From Streptomyces malaysiense (GTDB taxonomy: Bacteria; Actinomycetota; Actinomycetes; Streptomycetales; Streptomycetaceae): a stretch of DNA of 64,000 nt. The first letter of the stretch is position 1, and each line of letters opens with the position of its first letter. The translations under genes and the position numbers were made by a program. Under the pieces are notes generated by a model. It saw nothing but the letters and a program-made list of their open reading frames with translations. It searched no databases and was not told the DNA's origin. Shown here one piece after another: positions 56,252 to 64,000 of the stretch. The stretch covers positions 124,001-188,000 of the forward strand of contig NZ_LBDA02000007.1 in the NCBI RefSeq assembly GCF_000980885.2, in the 5' to 3' direction.

Positions 56252-56890
56252 TCAGTTCCAGTCGGCGTACGACGTGAACCCGCTGGTGTCGGCGAGCTGC
56301 TCGTCGGCGCCCTCCAGGTCCTCCGGCAGCAGGCTCCACACGATGAAGTCGGTGCGCAGATCGGCCCAGCCGCCGTCCTCGGTGCGCACATGGACTATGC
56401 AGGCGTTGCGCAGCACGCCCTCGCTGATGCAGCCGATCTTCTGGGCGACCTGCTGGGAGGCGGTGTTGTCGGCGGCGGTCCGCAGTTCGACGCGCTCGAA
56501 GCGCTGGTCGCCGAAGAGCCAGCGGGCGGTGGCGAGCGCGGCCTCGGAGGCGTAGCCCTCGCCGCGGGCCCAGGGCGCGACGATGTACGACAGCTCGGTG
56601 GCGCGGATGTTCCAGTTCGTCCTGGTCAGCCGGACGATGCCGACCAGGCGCTGGGTGAGGAACTCGGTGACGGCGAGGTCGAGACCGCGGCCCGCGGCGC
56701 GTTCCGCGGGCGCGTGCTCCGTGATCCAGTGCCGGGCGCCGGCCTCGGTGAACGGCTGGGGCACGTCGGTCCAGGCGGCGACCTGCTCGTCGTTCATCAT
56801 CTCGGCCATGGCGGACACGTCGTCCTCGTCGAGGGGGCGCAGCACCAACCGCTCCGTGCTGATGGAGATGTTGGGGAAGGTGCTCGTCAT
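56252..56890 (-). CDS. RimJ/RimL-type GNAT N-acetyltransferase
   Basis: The protein has 212 aa (MTSTFPNISISTERLVLRPLDEDDVSAMAEMMND). The RimJ/L start STERLVLRPL is followed by ELSYIVAPWARGEGYASEAALATARWLFGDQRFERVELRTAADNTASQQVAQKIGCISEGVLRN, with the acetyl-CoA loop and the AxNxxSQxVAxKxG motif (about residues 100-160). It probably acetylates a protein N-terminus or a small metabolite; the target is unknown. Confidence 0.88.
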   Translation of the reverse strand: MTSTFPNISISTERLVLRPLDEDDVSAMAEMMNDEQVAAWTDVPQPFTEAGARHWITEHAPAERAAGRGLDLAVTEFLTQRLVGIVRLTRTNWNIRATELSYIVAPWARGEGYASEAALATARWLFGDQRFERVELRTAADNTASQQVAQKIGCISEGVLRNACIVHVRTEDGGWADLRTDFIVWSLLPEDLEGADEQLADTSGFTSYADWN

Positions 56891-56991
56891 GCGCCGCTCC
56901 GTAACCTTCGGAAGAACTCGAGTGACAGCGGGGCCGTGAAACGGGCCCGCTGAACTGCCCAGCATGCAGCATGAAACCACTGAAACGCACA

Positions 56992-57026
56992 ACGGGGTCC
57001 ACACCCGGTGAGGGAGTGGACCCCGT
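56992..57026 (-). terminator. metQ terminator
   Basis: An 11-bp stem, ACGGGGTCCAC with GTGGACCCCGT, encloses a 13-base loop. It is 31 bp past the metQ stop codon and closes the metNIQ operon. Confidence 0.85.
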
Positions 57027-57057
57027 GGGTCGCGACGCGGTGCGCGCGGTGGCCGGA

Positions 57058-57888
57058 TCAGAAGGAGGGGATGACCGAGCCCTGGTACTTGTCCTCGATG
57101 AACTTCCTGACCTCGGGCGAGGTGAGGAGCTTGGCGAGCTTCTTGACCCGGGGGTCGTTCTCGTTGCCCTTCTTCACCGCGAGGAAGTTGCCGTAGGGGT
57201 TGTTCTTCGCGGACTCCAGGACGAGGGCGTCCTTGGCGGGCTTGAGGCCCGCGGAGATGGCGTAGTTGCCGTTGACGACCGCCGCGTCCACGTCGTCCAG
57301 GGAGCGCGGGGTCTGGGCCGCCTCCACCTCCTTGAACCGGAGGTGCTTCGGGTTCTCGGCGATGTCCTCGGGGGTGGCGTCGTTGCCGGCACCGGACTTG
57401 AGGGTGATGAGCCCGTTGTCGGCGAGCAGCTTCAGTGCGCGGCCCTCGTTGACGGCGTCGTTGGGGACCGCGACGGTCGCACCGCTCCCCAGCTCGTCCG
57501 CCTTCTTGACCTTGTGCGAGTACAGGCCGAGCGGCTCCAGGTGCACCGTGACCACGGGCACGATGTGGGTGCCGCGCTTCTTGTTGAAGTCGTCCAGGTA
57601 CGGCTGGTTCTGGAAGTAGTTGGCGTCCACCGAGCCGTCCTCGGTCGCCGTGTTCGGCGTGATGTAGTCGGTGAACTCCTTGACCTGGAGGTCGAGCCCG
57701 GCCTTCTTCGCGAGGTTCTTCTCGACGAAGTTCAGGATCTCGGCGTGCGGGACCGGGCTGGCGGCGACGACCAGCGGGCCGCTGTAGTCGTGGGAGGCGG
57801 AGGAGTTGCCGGAGCCGCAGGCGGTCAGCCCGAAGGCGAGGGCCCCGGCGGCGAGGACGGCGGTGGTGAGCTTGGCGGTGTTACGCAC
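57058..57888 (-). CDS. metQ: Methionine ABC transporter substrate-binding lipoprotein
   Basis: The protein has 276 aa with a GTG start. It has a lipoprotein signal peptide with lipobox LTAC (about residues 21-24), so it is anchored by Cys24. The NlpA/MetQ fold is clear: VVAASPVPHAEILNFVEKNLAKKAGLDLQVKEFTDYITPN, DANYFQNQPYLDDFNK, VAVPNDAVNEGRALKLLADNGLITLK and ALVLESAKNNPYGNFLAVKKG. It captures D- or L-methionine outside the membrane. Third gene of metN-metI-metQ. Confidence 0.95.
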   Translation of the reverse strand: MRNTAKLTTAVLAAGALAFGLTACGSGNSSASHDYSGPLVVAASPVPHAEILNFVEKNLAKKAGLDLQVKEFTDYITPNTATEDGSVDANYFQNQPYLDDFNKKRGTHIVPVVTVHLEPLGLYSHKVKKADELGSGATVAVPNDAVNEGRALKLLADNGLITLKSGAGNDATPEDIAENPKHLRFKEVEAAQTPRSLDDVDAAVVNGNYAISAGLKPAKDALVLESAKNNPYGNFLAVKKGNENDPRVKKLAKLLTSPEVRKFIEDKYQGSVIPSF

Positions 57889-58055
57889 GAAAAGTGCCTT
57901 TCCTTGTGGTGGTGCTGCCCCGGATCGGGGTGCGGCGCGAAGCGCCTCGTCGAGGGGTGGTGGTCCGGTGCGGGGGGGGCCGGTGCGGGACGGACGACGG
58001 TGAACCGTGGGGCCGGCCGTCCGGCGGAGTCGTCTCCACGCGTCCCGGCCGGTGC

Positions 58056-58802
58056 TTACGCGGCCTCGGTGACCTCTGCCGGGTCCGGTCCCTTGGCCTC
58101 CTTGGCCTTCAGCAGCCGCAGCCTGGGCGCGGGGCCGGAACGGCCGCCGCGGCGGTGCAGGGCGCGGGCGGCGAAGTCGCCGGCGAACTGGATGAGGGAA
58201 ATGACGACGGCGAGGATCCCGACGGTGATCCACATCAGCTCGGTCTCGAAGCGCTGGTAGCCGTAGCGGACGGCGAGGTCGCCGAGGCCGCCGCCGCCGA
58301 CCGTGCCGGCCATGGCGGAGTAGCCGATGAGGGCGATGACGGTGGTGGTGGTGCTGGCGATCAAGGAGGGCAGGGACTCGGGGACCAGCACCTTGCGGAC
58401 GACGGTCCAGGTGTTGCCGCCCATGGACTGCACGGCCTCCACGAGCCCGCCGTCCACCTCGCGCACGGCCGTCTCGACCAGGCGGGCGAAGAACGGGATA
58501 CCGCCGATGGCGAGCGGTACGACCGCGGCGGCGGTGCCGATCGTCGTCCCGGTGACCCAGCGGGTGAAGCTCATCAGGGCGACCATCAGGATGATGAACG
58601 GCAGCGAGCGGCCGACGTTCACGACCTGGCCGATCACCTTGTTGGCGACGACGTTCTGCAGCAGCCCCCCGCGGTCCGTGAGGACGAGGAGGAGACCGAG
58701 CGGAAGGCCCACGACGACGGCGATCAGGGTGGACCAGAGCACCATGTCGAACGTCTGGGAACACGCGTCGGACAGCAGGGGCTGCATCTCGGACCAGGTC
58801 AC
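58056..58802 (-). CDS. metI: Methionine ABC transporter permease
   Basis: The protein has 248 aa with a GTG start overlapping the metN stop (GTGA). Five transmembrane helices; the permease coupling motif is EAVQSMGGNTWTVVRKVLVPESLPSLIASTTTTVIALIGYSAMAGTVGGGGLGDLAVRYGYQRFE (about residues 130-195), which contacts MetN. A charged C-terminal tail (RRGGRSGPAPRLRLLKAKEAKGPDPAEVTEAA) extends beyond the usual end. Confidence 0.94.
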   Translation of the reverse strand: MTWSEMQPLLSDACSQTFDMVLWSTLIAVVVGLPLGLLLVLTDRGGLLQNVVANKVIGQVVNVGRSLPFIILMVALMSFTRWVTGTTIGTAAAVVPLAIGGIPFFARLVETAVREVDGGLVEAVQSMGGNTWTVVRKVLVPESLPSLIASTTTTVIALIGYSAMAGTVGGGGLGDLAVRYGYQRFETELMWITVGILAVVISLIQFAGDFAARALHRRGGRSGPAPRLRLLKAKEAKGPDPAEVTEAA

Positions 58803-59902
58803 TTGGCACCTTCCTTCACCAGTGCGGCCTCCTGGCCCACGACGTCGATCTGGAGTCCCCGCTCGCGCAGGAAGCCGATGGGCACCACGTTGTCCTCGTA
58901 GCGGCCGGGCAGTTCGATGCGCATCCGGCCGATCTGGAGACCGCCGACGGTGTCGATGGCGGCGCCGAGGATCGAGATGTCGATGTTGTAGGTGCGCGAC
59001 AGCTGGGAGATGACCGGCTGGGTCGCGGCCTCGCCGTGGAAGGTGACGTCGACGACGGTGCGGTCCGTGCCGGTGCGCTCGCCGCTCACCGGGAACAGCG
59101 CGGCGGCCAGCTGGGAGCCGGGGGTCGCCAGCAGTTCGCTGACCGTGCCGGACTCCACGATCCGGCCCTTCTCCATCAGGGCGGCGGAGTCGCAGATCGA
59201 CTTGACCACGTCCATCTCGTGGGTGATGAGCAGGACGGTGAGGCCGAGCTGCCGGTTCAGGTCGCGCAGCAGCTGGAGGATGGAGCGGGTGGTCTCCGGG
59301 TCGAGTGCGCTGGTGGCCTCGTCGGAGAGCAGCACCTTGGGGTCGCCGGCCAGCGCGCGGGCGATGCCCACGCGCTGCTTCTGCCCCCCGGAGAGCTGGG
59401 TGGGGTAGCTCTTGGCCTTGTCGGCGAGGCCGACCAGGTCGAGCAGTTCGAGCGCCTTGCGGGAACGTTCCTTCCCGGACGTGCCGAGGATCTCCAGCGG
59501 CAGCTCGACGTTGTCCTGCACGGTTCGCGAGGACAGCAGGTTGAAGTGCTGGAAGACCATGCCGATCCGGCTGCGCGCCTGACGCAGTTCCCGGCCGGCG
59601 CGCGGACCGCGGCCGGCCAGCGCCGTGAGGTCCTGCCCGGCGACGGTCACGGTGCCGGAGCTGGGGCGTTCCAGCAGGTTGACGCAGCGGATGAGCGAGG
59701 ACTTGCCGGCGCCGGACTGGCCGATGACGCCGTAGACCTCGCCTTCGCGGACATGGAGATCGACGCCGTCGAGGGCGGTGACCTCGCGGCCGCGGGAGCG
59801 GTAGACCTTGGTCAGGCCCGATGTGGTGATCACAGGATTTCCGTCACTGTCGAGTGCGCGGGCGCGGGTGTGCCCGGACACGGGTGCGTTGCGTGCGTTC
59901 AT
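58799..59902 (-). CDS. metN: Methionine ABC transporter ATP-binding protein
   Basis: About 367 aa from MNARNAPVSGHTRARALDSDGNPVITTSGLTKVYRSRG; the family usually starts near VITTSGLTKVY, where a GTG at 59833 is an alternative start. ATPase motifs are Walker A GQSGAGKSSL (about residues 64-73), signature LSGGQKQRVGIARALA, and Walker B VLLSDEATSALDP. The C-terminal NIL domain (about 280-360) senses methionine and shuts transport (AAALFPVSGERTGTDRTVVDVTFHGEAATQPVISQL). It is the first gene of the operon, preceded by a Cys-rich mini-ORF. Confidence 0.93.
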   Translation of the reverse strand: MNARNAPVSGHTRARALDSDGNPVITTSGLTKVYRSRGREVTALDGVDLHVREGEVYGVIGQSGAGKSSLIRCVNLLERPSSGTVTVAGQDLTALAGRGPRAGRELRQARSRIGMVFQHFNLLSSRTVQDNVELPLEILGTSGKERSRKALELLDLVGLADKAKSYPTQLSGGQKQRVGIARALAGDPKVLLSDEATSALDPETTRSILQLLRDLNRQLGLTVLLITHEMDVVKSICDSAALMEKGRIVESGTVSELLATPGSQLAAALFPVSGERTGTDRTVVDVTFHGEAATQPVISQLSRTYNIDISILGAAIDTVGGLQIGRMRIELPGRYEDNVVPIGFLRERGLQIDVVGQEAALVKEGAK

Positions 59903-60468
59903 GGGGGTACGCGGCACGGTTCCCGGGTGGCGGTGAAGCGGGGAGAACGGCGTGTGCGCGCGGCGGCCCTCGGGTCGCGCACGCCCGGGGTGCGGGCGCG
60001 GGACGGGCCGCGGCTCTCGCTTCGGGGCGCGAGGCTCAGGTGGTGCGGGGGCCCTCTAGAAGGCGCACATTCGACACGGACACACACAAACAGCACCGGG
60101 CGTCATGGTCGCCCCGGTCGCAGGGATGCGGCTGTTCGTCGTGGTCATGCGGCCCAGTAAAGCAGAAGCCCGCCGGGGAGCGGTGACCGCTGTCCGCATA
60201 GTGGACGGCGGCGGACACCCCGGGGCGCGGCCGGGGATCTCCGCTCCCCGGCCGGTGACCAGTGCGCGCAAGGCCGCGAGATCGTCCGCGGCGAGATCCC
60301 TGCCGGGCTCCCCGGCCGGCGGACTGTGGCCAACGCCACGGTACGCGGGCGAGCCCGCCCGGCGGTCTGCGGACCGGGCTCCGGGGCGGGCCCGCGGGAG
60401 GCCGGGCGACCGCGGCGTACGGCGGGGTCGGCGCCGTCGGCCCGATTCCGCCGTAATAAGGTCACCGC
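59903..60468. other. metN leader and divergent intergenic region
   Basis: The 566-bp gap holds the metN leader with the Cys-rich ORF (60056-60106), potential hairpins between that ORF and metN, and the upstream region of the small membrane-protein gene at 60469. No SAM riboswitch (S-box) core was recognised. Apart from the mini-ORF I see no gene. Confidence 0.5.
60056..60106 (-). CDS. Cys-rich leader peptide upstream of metNIQ
   Basis: The ORF has 16 codons from ATG 60106 to TAG: MTPGAVCVCPCRMCAF, with four cysteines among nine residues near the end. An in-frame ATG at 60148 would give a 30-residue form (MTTTNSRIPATGAT in front). The ORF ends 154 bp before the metN start, on the same strand, followed by GC-rich self-complementary sequence. 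Cys-rich leader ORFs that sense charged tRNA-Cys are known before sulfur-metabolism genes in actinobacteria, so I infer attenuation control of methionine import. It is too short to call from composition alone. Confidence 0.55.
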   Translation of the reverse strand: MTPGAVCVCPCRMCAF

Positions 60469-60828
60469 ATGCTCACTGTCCTGACGCTGGTGACCGGGGT
60501 CGCCGCGCTGCTGCTCGCCGCGTGGTGCGGCTGGGCCGCCTATCGTGACCAGCCGACGAAGGACTGGCACTTCATCGGCATGGCCGTGGTGTCGTTGCTG
60601 GCCGTGATCCAGTTGGTGATCGGGATCGTGCAGCTGGCGCGGGGCGGGAAGCCGGAGCAGGGGACCACGATCTTCGTGGCGTATCTGCTGGGCGCGTTCG
60701 CGTGTGTGCCGGCCGCGGGGTTCATGTCGCTGGCCGAGCGGACCCGGTGGGGTTCGGTGACGGCCGCGGCGGGCGGCGTGGTGCTGGCCGTGCTCCAGGT
60801 CCGGCTCTTCGACATCTGGGGAGGCTGA
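60469..60828 (+). CDS. Small membrane protein, four hydrophobic segments
   Basis: The protein has 119 aa (MLTVLTLVTGVAALLLAAWCGWAAYRDQPTKDWHFIGMAVVSLLAVIQLVIGIVQLARGG). Four predicted helices: 1-23, 36-55, 68-86 and 96-114. I know no named family. It is 2 bp before the next membrane-protein gene and surely co-transcribed. Confidence 0.75.
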   Translation: MLTVLTLVTGVAALLLAAWCGWAAYRDQPTKDWHFIGMAVVSLLAVIQLVIGIVQLARGGKPEQGTTIFVAYLLGAFACVPAAGFMSLAERTRWGSVTAAAGGVVLAVLQVRLFDIWGG

Positions 60829-60830
60829 GG

Positions 60831-61262
60831 ATGACGACGGCCGAGGAGAAGCCGGCCCGGTTGATCAGCGGGCCGGGAATGCTGCTCGTGTGGTTCTACG
60901 GCGTGATGGTGGTCGGCGCGGTGTCCCGTTCCGTGTACCAGATCGCGACGGACTTCGAGCGGGCGCCGCTGGCGTACGCGCTGTCCGCGGTCGCCGGCCT
61001 GGTGTACGCGTTCATCACGTACACGCTGGTGCGCGGCGGGGAGACGGCACGGCGGGCGGCGCTGGTCTGCTGCGGGGCCGAGTTGGCGGGTGTGCTGCTC
61101 GTGGGCACGTGGACGCTGCTCGATCCCTCGGCGTTCCCCGACTCCACCGTGTGGTCCGACTACGGGATGGGCTACGTGTTCATCCCCGTGCTGCTGCCCG
61201 TTTCCGCGATGTACTGGCTGCGCAAGGCGCGCTCGCGGGAGACCGCCGCCCGTGCCGCGTAG
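60831..61262 (+). CDS. Membrane protein with four predicted helices
   Basis: The protein has 143 aa (MTTAEEKPARLISGPGMLLVWFYGVMVVGAVSRSVYQIATDFERAPLAYALSAVAGLVYAFITY). The helices lie at about residues 18-38, 48-68, 78-95 and 110-130. Its ATG comes 2 bp after the preceding stop, with its GAGG site inside that stop region, so translation is coupled. I cannot assign a function. Confidence 0.78.
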   Translation: MTTAEEKPARLISGPGMLLVWFYGVMVVGAVSRSVYQIATDFERAPLAYALSAVAGLVYAFITYTLVRGGETARRAALVCCGAELAGVLLVGTWTLLDPSAFPDSTVWSDYGMGYVFIPVLLPVSAMYWLRKARSRETAARAA

Positions 61263-61274
61263 GCGGTCCGCCGG

Positions 61275-61772
61275 TCAGGCCGTGGCCACATAGGTGACCG
61301 CCGGCTTCTCCAGCACGATCAGTTCGACCCCGTCCGTTCCCCTCGCCCTGCCCACCGGCTCGTAGCCGACGCGGCGGTAGAGGCGGAGGTTGCCCTCGCT
61401 GCGGTGGCCGGTCTGCAGGCGGAAGAGGGTGGCACCGCGCTTCTGGGCCAGCTCGGCCTCCGCGGCGCGCAGCAGGCGGGCGCCGATCCCGTGGCCCTGG
61501 AGGCGGGGGTGCACGCAGAGGCGGGCGATGGCGGCGGAGCCGTCCTCGGCGATCCTGCCGCGCACGGCGCCGATCACCTCGTCGCCGAGCCGGGCGACGA
61601 AGACGCAGTCGACGCCGATCTCGCGGCGGACGGCGTCGAGGGTCTCGACGAGCGGGTCGATGCGGTAGTTGCCGTACAGCTGCGCCTCGCTCTGGAAGCA
61701 CAGGTACTGGAGGCGGAAGATCTCCTCCGCGTCCTGTCCGGTCGCCACCGAGATGGTCACGCTCATGCCCAT
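61275..61772 (-). CDS. GNAT N-acetyltransferase
   Basis: The protein has 165 aa (MGMSVTISVATGQDAEEIFRLQYLCFQSEAQLYGNYRIDPLVETLDAVRREIGVDCVFVARLGDEVIGAVRG). The acetyl-CoA site is ARLCVHPRLQGHGIGARLLRAAEAELAQKRGATLFRLQTGHRSEGNLRLYRRVGYEPVGRARG (about residues 84-145). The start was chosen because GGAGG lies 9 bp upstream of the ATG at 61772; ATG 61766 is possible. The target is unknown. Confidence 0.88.
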   Translation of the reverse strand: MGMSVTISVATGQDAEEIFRLQYLCFQSEAQLYGNYRIDPLVETLDAVRREIGVDCVFVARLGDEVIGAVRGRIAEDGSAAIARLCVHPRLQGHGIGARLLRAAEAELAQKRGATLFRLQTGHRSEGNLRLYRRVGYEPVGRARGTDGVELIVLEKPAVTYVATA

Positions 61773-61952
61773 GTGCGCACGCCTCCCGCTCACCTGATCA
61801 CCTGTGGTTCCCCCACACTCCTATCCCCGCGCTCGGCGGGAGGCAACCTTCGCCGTGCGGGGACCGCCTGTGACATAGCCGACTCCCCGTGGCCCCCGGC
61901 GGACCGGGGCTTTCCGGGAGACCGCGGGCCGGCGCGCGGGGAGGCGCGCGGG

Positions 61953-63134
61953 TCAGCCCAGGAAGTCGGCGCGGGCCAGGACGCCGGTGTCGGCGTTGTC
62001 GGTGAAGACGCCGTCGATGCCGGTCGCGAAGTACGTCCTGAAGGCACCGAAGGGGTCGCCGTAGCCGTCGGCCGCGCCGCCCTCGCGGAACTCGGTGGGC
62101 AGGAAGGGGTTCTCGTTGCGCATCGTGTAGGGGTGCAGGATCAGGCCCACCCGGTGCGCGTCGGAGACCAGGGTGGAGGGCTCGGCGAGGGAGCCGTCCG
62201 CCTTCTTGGGGATGACCAGGTCCAGGGTGGGGCCGATGCCCTGTGCGTAACCGGCGATCTCCCGCAGGCCCTTGGGGGTGATCAGGTCGGCGACCGTGCG
62301 CGGGTCGCCCGCCTCCACGAAGTCCCAGGGGCGGCTGTCGGCCGTGGACAGCAGCACCACGAGCGGGTTGTCGACCAGTTGGTTCAGCTTCTGGATGCTG
62401 GTGGGCTCGAACGACTGCAGGATCACCGGGGAGTTGCGGGTGTCCTTGCCGTGCCTGCGCAGCAGCTTGGCCACCCGCTCCTCCAGGGCGAGGCCCAGCT
62501 TGCGGAAGTAGGTGGGGTGCTTGGTCTCGGGATAGATCCAGACCTGCTTGCCGCGCTTGCGGGTCTGCTCGTCCTGCCAGTGCAGGACCTCCTCGAAGGT
62601 GGGGATCTCCCAGCGGCCGTCGTAGAGGGTGTTGTGCGGCCGGTTGGCCGGGATGCGCTCGATCGCGCGCAGCGTCTTCAGCTCGGCGAGGGTGAAGTCC
62701 TCGGTGAACCAGCCGGTGGTGGGGACGCCGTCGAGCACCTTGGTGGTCCTGCGGCCGGCGAACTCGGGGTGGTCCGCGACATCGGTGGTGCCGCCGATCT
62801 CCGGTTCGTGACGGCAGACCAGGTGGCCGTCCTTCGTGGGGCACAGGTCGCCGGCCTCCACGATGTCGGCGCCGAGGTCGAGGGCCAGCTCGTAGGAGCC
62901 GAAGGTGTGCTCGGGGCGGTAGCCGCTGGCACCGCGGTGGCCGACGATGGTCGGCACCGGCAGCCCCTTGAGCCCGCGCGCGGTGCGCTTCGCCGCGGGA
63001 CCCTCGGCGGCCCGTGCGGTGCCGGACAGTCCGAGGACCGCGCCGCCCGCGCCCAGCATCGCGGCGCCGAGCAGCGCCCGCCGTCCCGTGGCCTGCGGTT
63101 GTGGCTGCGTCTCGTTCGTACGCTCGGTTCCCAT
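61953..63134 (-). CDS. glpQ: Secreted glycerophosphodiester phosphodiesterase
   Basis: The protein has 393 aa; the ATG follows GCAGGAGG. A twin-arginine-like signal sequence (ATGRRALLGAAMLGAGGAVLGLSGTARA, cleavage near residue 44) suggests Tat export. The GDPD barrel begins with PTIVGHRGASGYRPEHTFGSYELALDLGADIVEAGDLCPTKDGHLVCRHEPEI, the catalytic GHRG and metal ligands, and continues to FTDNADTGVLARADFLG. It frees glycerol 3-phosphate from phosphodiesters, a phosphate-scavenging role. A repeat resembling a PHO box lies upstream. Confidence 0.88.
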   Translation of the reverse strand: MGTERTNETQPQPQATGRRALLGAAMLGAGGAVLGLSGTARAAEGPAAKRTARGLKGLPVPTIVGHRGASGYRPEHTFGSYELALDLGADIVEAGDLCPTKDGHLVCRHEPEIGGTTDVADHPEFAGRRTTKVLDGVPTTGWFTEDFTLAELKTLRAIERIPANRPHNTLYDGRWEIPTFEEVLHWQDEQTRKRGKQVWIYPETKHPTYFRKLGLALEERVAKLLRRHGKDTRNSPVILQSFEPTSIQKLNQLVDNPLVVLLSTADSRPWDFVEAGDPRTVADLITPKGLREIAGYAQGIGPTLDLVIPKKADGSLAEPSTLVSDAHRVGLILHPYTMRNENPFLPTEFREGGAADGYGDPFGAFRTYFATGIDGVFTDNADTGVLARADFLG

Positions 63135-63511
63135 GGCGGCCTCCTGCCGTCTTCTGTCTTCTTCGCTCATCGGTCCGATGCTCATCAGTCCGGGAGATCG
63201 TAGGGGCGCGCATATGACAGAAGGGCGGCTTCGCGTCGAACTCGCGGGTGCCTGCGTATGGCCCGTGTGTGCGGGCAGGTGACGGGCTGTCGCGTACGGG
63301 GACGGAGGGAGCGATGTCCGTCACATCGGCACAAGGGCGTCACACGCCGTCCGCCGCACGTCACCGCAGGTAAACCCATGTCAACACTTCGTAAGACCTC
63401 GGTGAACGGCCCGTCCCCGATGTGCGTTCCCGGCGGAGCCGCGAGTAATGTCCTCACCTGCACAGACCGTGACCCACAGATTCATACCGCTCCCTGACAT
63501 CGGAGGACCCG
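63135..63511. other. Divergent control region between glpQ and the plsC-like gene
   Basis: These 377 bp contain no gene. An array of 11-base-spaced half sites that resembles a PhoP box lies at 63368-63407. The rest is ordinary GC-rich intergenic sequence. Confidence 0.45.
63368..63407 (-). promoter_or_regulatory. Possible PHO box (PhoP-binding direct repeats) upstream of glpQ
   Basis: On the minus strand GTTCACC (63401-63407), GTTGACA (63379-63385) and TTTACCT (63368-63374) are spaced by 22 and 11 bases, matching the 11-base direct-repeat grammar of Streptomyces PHO boxes (GTTCACC core), although the second unit is degenerate. A phosphate-regulated phosphodiesterase downstream makes it plausible. 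Confidence 0.35.
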
Positions 63512-64000
63512 TTGTCCCGCTTCCGCCTCATCAAGGCAGTGCTCGGACCGATCATGCGCCTGATGTTCCGCCCACAGGTGGAGGGCGTGGAGAACATCCC
63601 CGGGGACGGGCCGGTGATTCTGGCCGGAAACCACCTCACCTTCATCGACTCGATCGTGCTTCCGATCGTCACGAAGCGTCAGGTGTTCTTCATCGGCAAG
63701 GACGAGTACGTCACCGGCAAGGGCTTCAAGGGCCGGCTGATGGCGTGGTTCTTCACCGGGGTCGGCATGATCCCGGTGGACCGGGACGGGGCGAACGGCG
63801 GTGTGGCCGCGCTGATGACGGGCCGGCGGATCCTGGAGGAGGGCAAGGTCTTCGGGATCTACCCGGAGGGCACCCGCTCCCCCGACGGCCGCCTGTACCG
63901 GGGGCGTACGGGCATCGCCCGGCTGACCCTGATGACCGGCGCGCCGGTGGTGCCGTTCGCCATGATCGGCACCGACAAGCTCCAGCCCGGCGGCAACGGC
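63512..64000 (+). CDS. plsC: 1-acylglycerol-3-phosphate acyltransferase (PlsC-type), 5' part
   Basis: 163 codons are visible; the gene runs off the right edge. The start is a TTG (63512) five bases after GGAGG, reading LSRFRLIKAVLGPIMRLMFRPQVEGVENIP. The acyltransferase motifs are HxxxxD as NHLTFID (about residues 44-50) and YPEGTRSPDGRLYRG (about 124-138), with a substrate loop MIPVDRDG. It makes phosphatidic acid. It is divergent from glpQ. Confidence 0.9.
   Translation, partial: MSRFRLIKAVLGPIMRLMFRPQVEGVENIPGDGPVILAGNHLTFIDSIVLPIVTKRQVFFIGKDEYVTGKGFKGRLMAWFFTGVGMIPVDRDGANGGVAALMTGRRILEEGKVFGIYPEGTRSPDGRLYRGRTGIARLTLMTGAPVVPFAMIGTDKLQPGGNG

Noticed and set aside
59903..60150. A SAM (S-box) riboswitch before metN
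   Set aside because: The conserved core and kink-turn motifs are not visible. The Cys-rich ORF is a better explanation for a controlled leader.

Overview
The window is a piece of a Streptomyces chromosome. The evidence is very high GC with strong third-position GC bias, many GTG starts, SsgB, long Ala/Pro/Gly-rich proteins, phosphatidylinositol mannoside genes, and a gene order (rpsD, rarA, hisS, DUF349, relA, secF, secD, yajC, ruvBAC, yebC, pdxTS, pimA, pgsA, thrS, ssgB) that I recall from the S. coelicolor core between alaS and metN. Most of it is housekeeping. I see no CRISPR array, insertion sequence, prophage or biosynthetic cluster.

Layout. 0-3 kb: small membrane proteins and a STAND-type ATPase. 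3-11 kb: rpsD, the DNA-repair ATPase rarA, a VKOR-like disulfide enzyme, a decayed ABC-transporter fragment, hisS, a metallo-hydrolase, a secreted cyclophilin-like protein and a DUF349 coiled-coil protein. 11-17 kb: the yajC-secD-secF-apt-relA operon, in which apt and relA are fused in frame by a deletion. 17-21 kb: ruvB, ruvA and ruvC, with an insert carrying a small secreted-protein gene between ruvA and ruvC. 20-27 kb: yebC, pdxT, pdxS, a LemA-like gene, and pimA, an acyltransferase and pgsA (phosphatidylinositol mannoside synthesis). 27-36 kb: an EF-G paralogue, a large membrane protein, a HIT protein, thrS, a DUF4365 gene with a partner, and an exonuclease. 36-46 kb: two tRNA-Val(CAC) genes, ssgB, a CGNR regulator, a DsbA-like protein, acetyltransferases, a pabB/pabC-like pair and a five-gene tRNA cluster (Gly, Cys, three Val). 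46-56 kb: a membrane Ser/Thr kinase, a SpoU-type RNA methyltransferase and three cobalamin/siroheme loci, including a very long BluB-CobT fusion. 56-64 kb: the metNIQ methionine importer with an upstream Cys-rich mini-ORF, small membrane proteins, a glycerophosphodiesterase and the start of a plsC-type acyltransferase.

How the parts fit. rarA, ruvC and ruvA each carry a promoter of the actinobacterial LexA-independent DNA-damage type (TTGTCAGTGGC-N6-TA...), so the fork-repair and Holliday-junction genes probably form one damage regulon. The most unusual points are: (1) the apt-relA fusion, which removes most of adenine phosphoribosyltransferase and the start of the (p)ppGpp hydrolase domain; (2) the split of ruvC from ruvA by 857 bp flanked by perfect 32-bp direct repeats; (3) the DNA-damage promoters; (4) the Cys-rich leader ORF ahead of metNIQ; (5) the BluB-CobT fusion with a disordered N-terminal region of more than 700 residues; and (6) a DUF4365 nuclease-like gene translationally coupled to an unknown protein. 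Start codons were chosen by eye from ribosome-binding sites and family lengths. No database search was possible, so all family assignments rest on recognised motifs.
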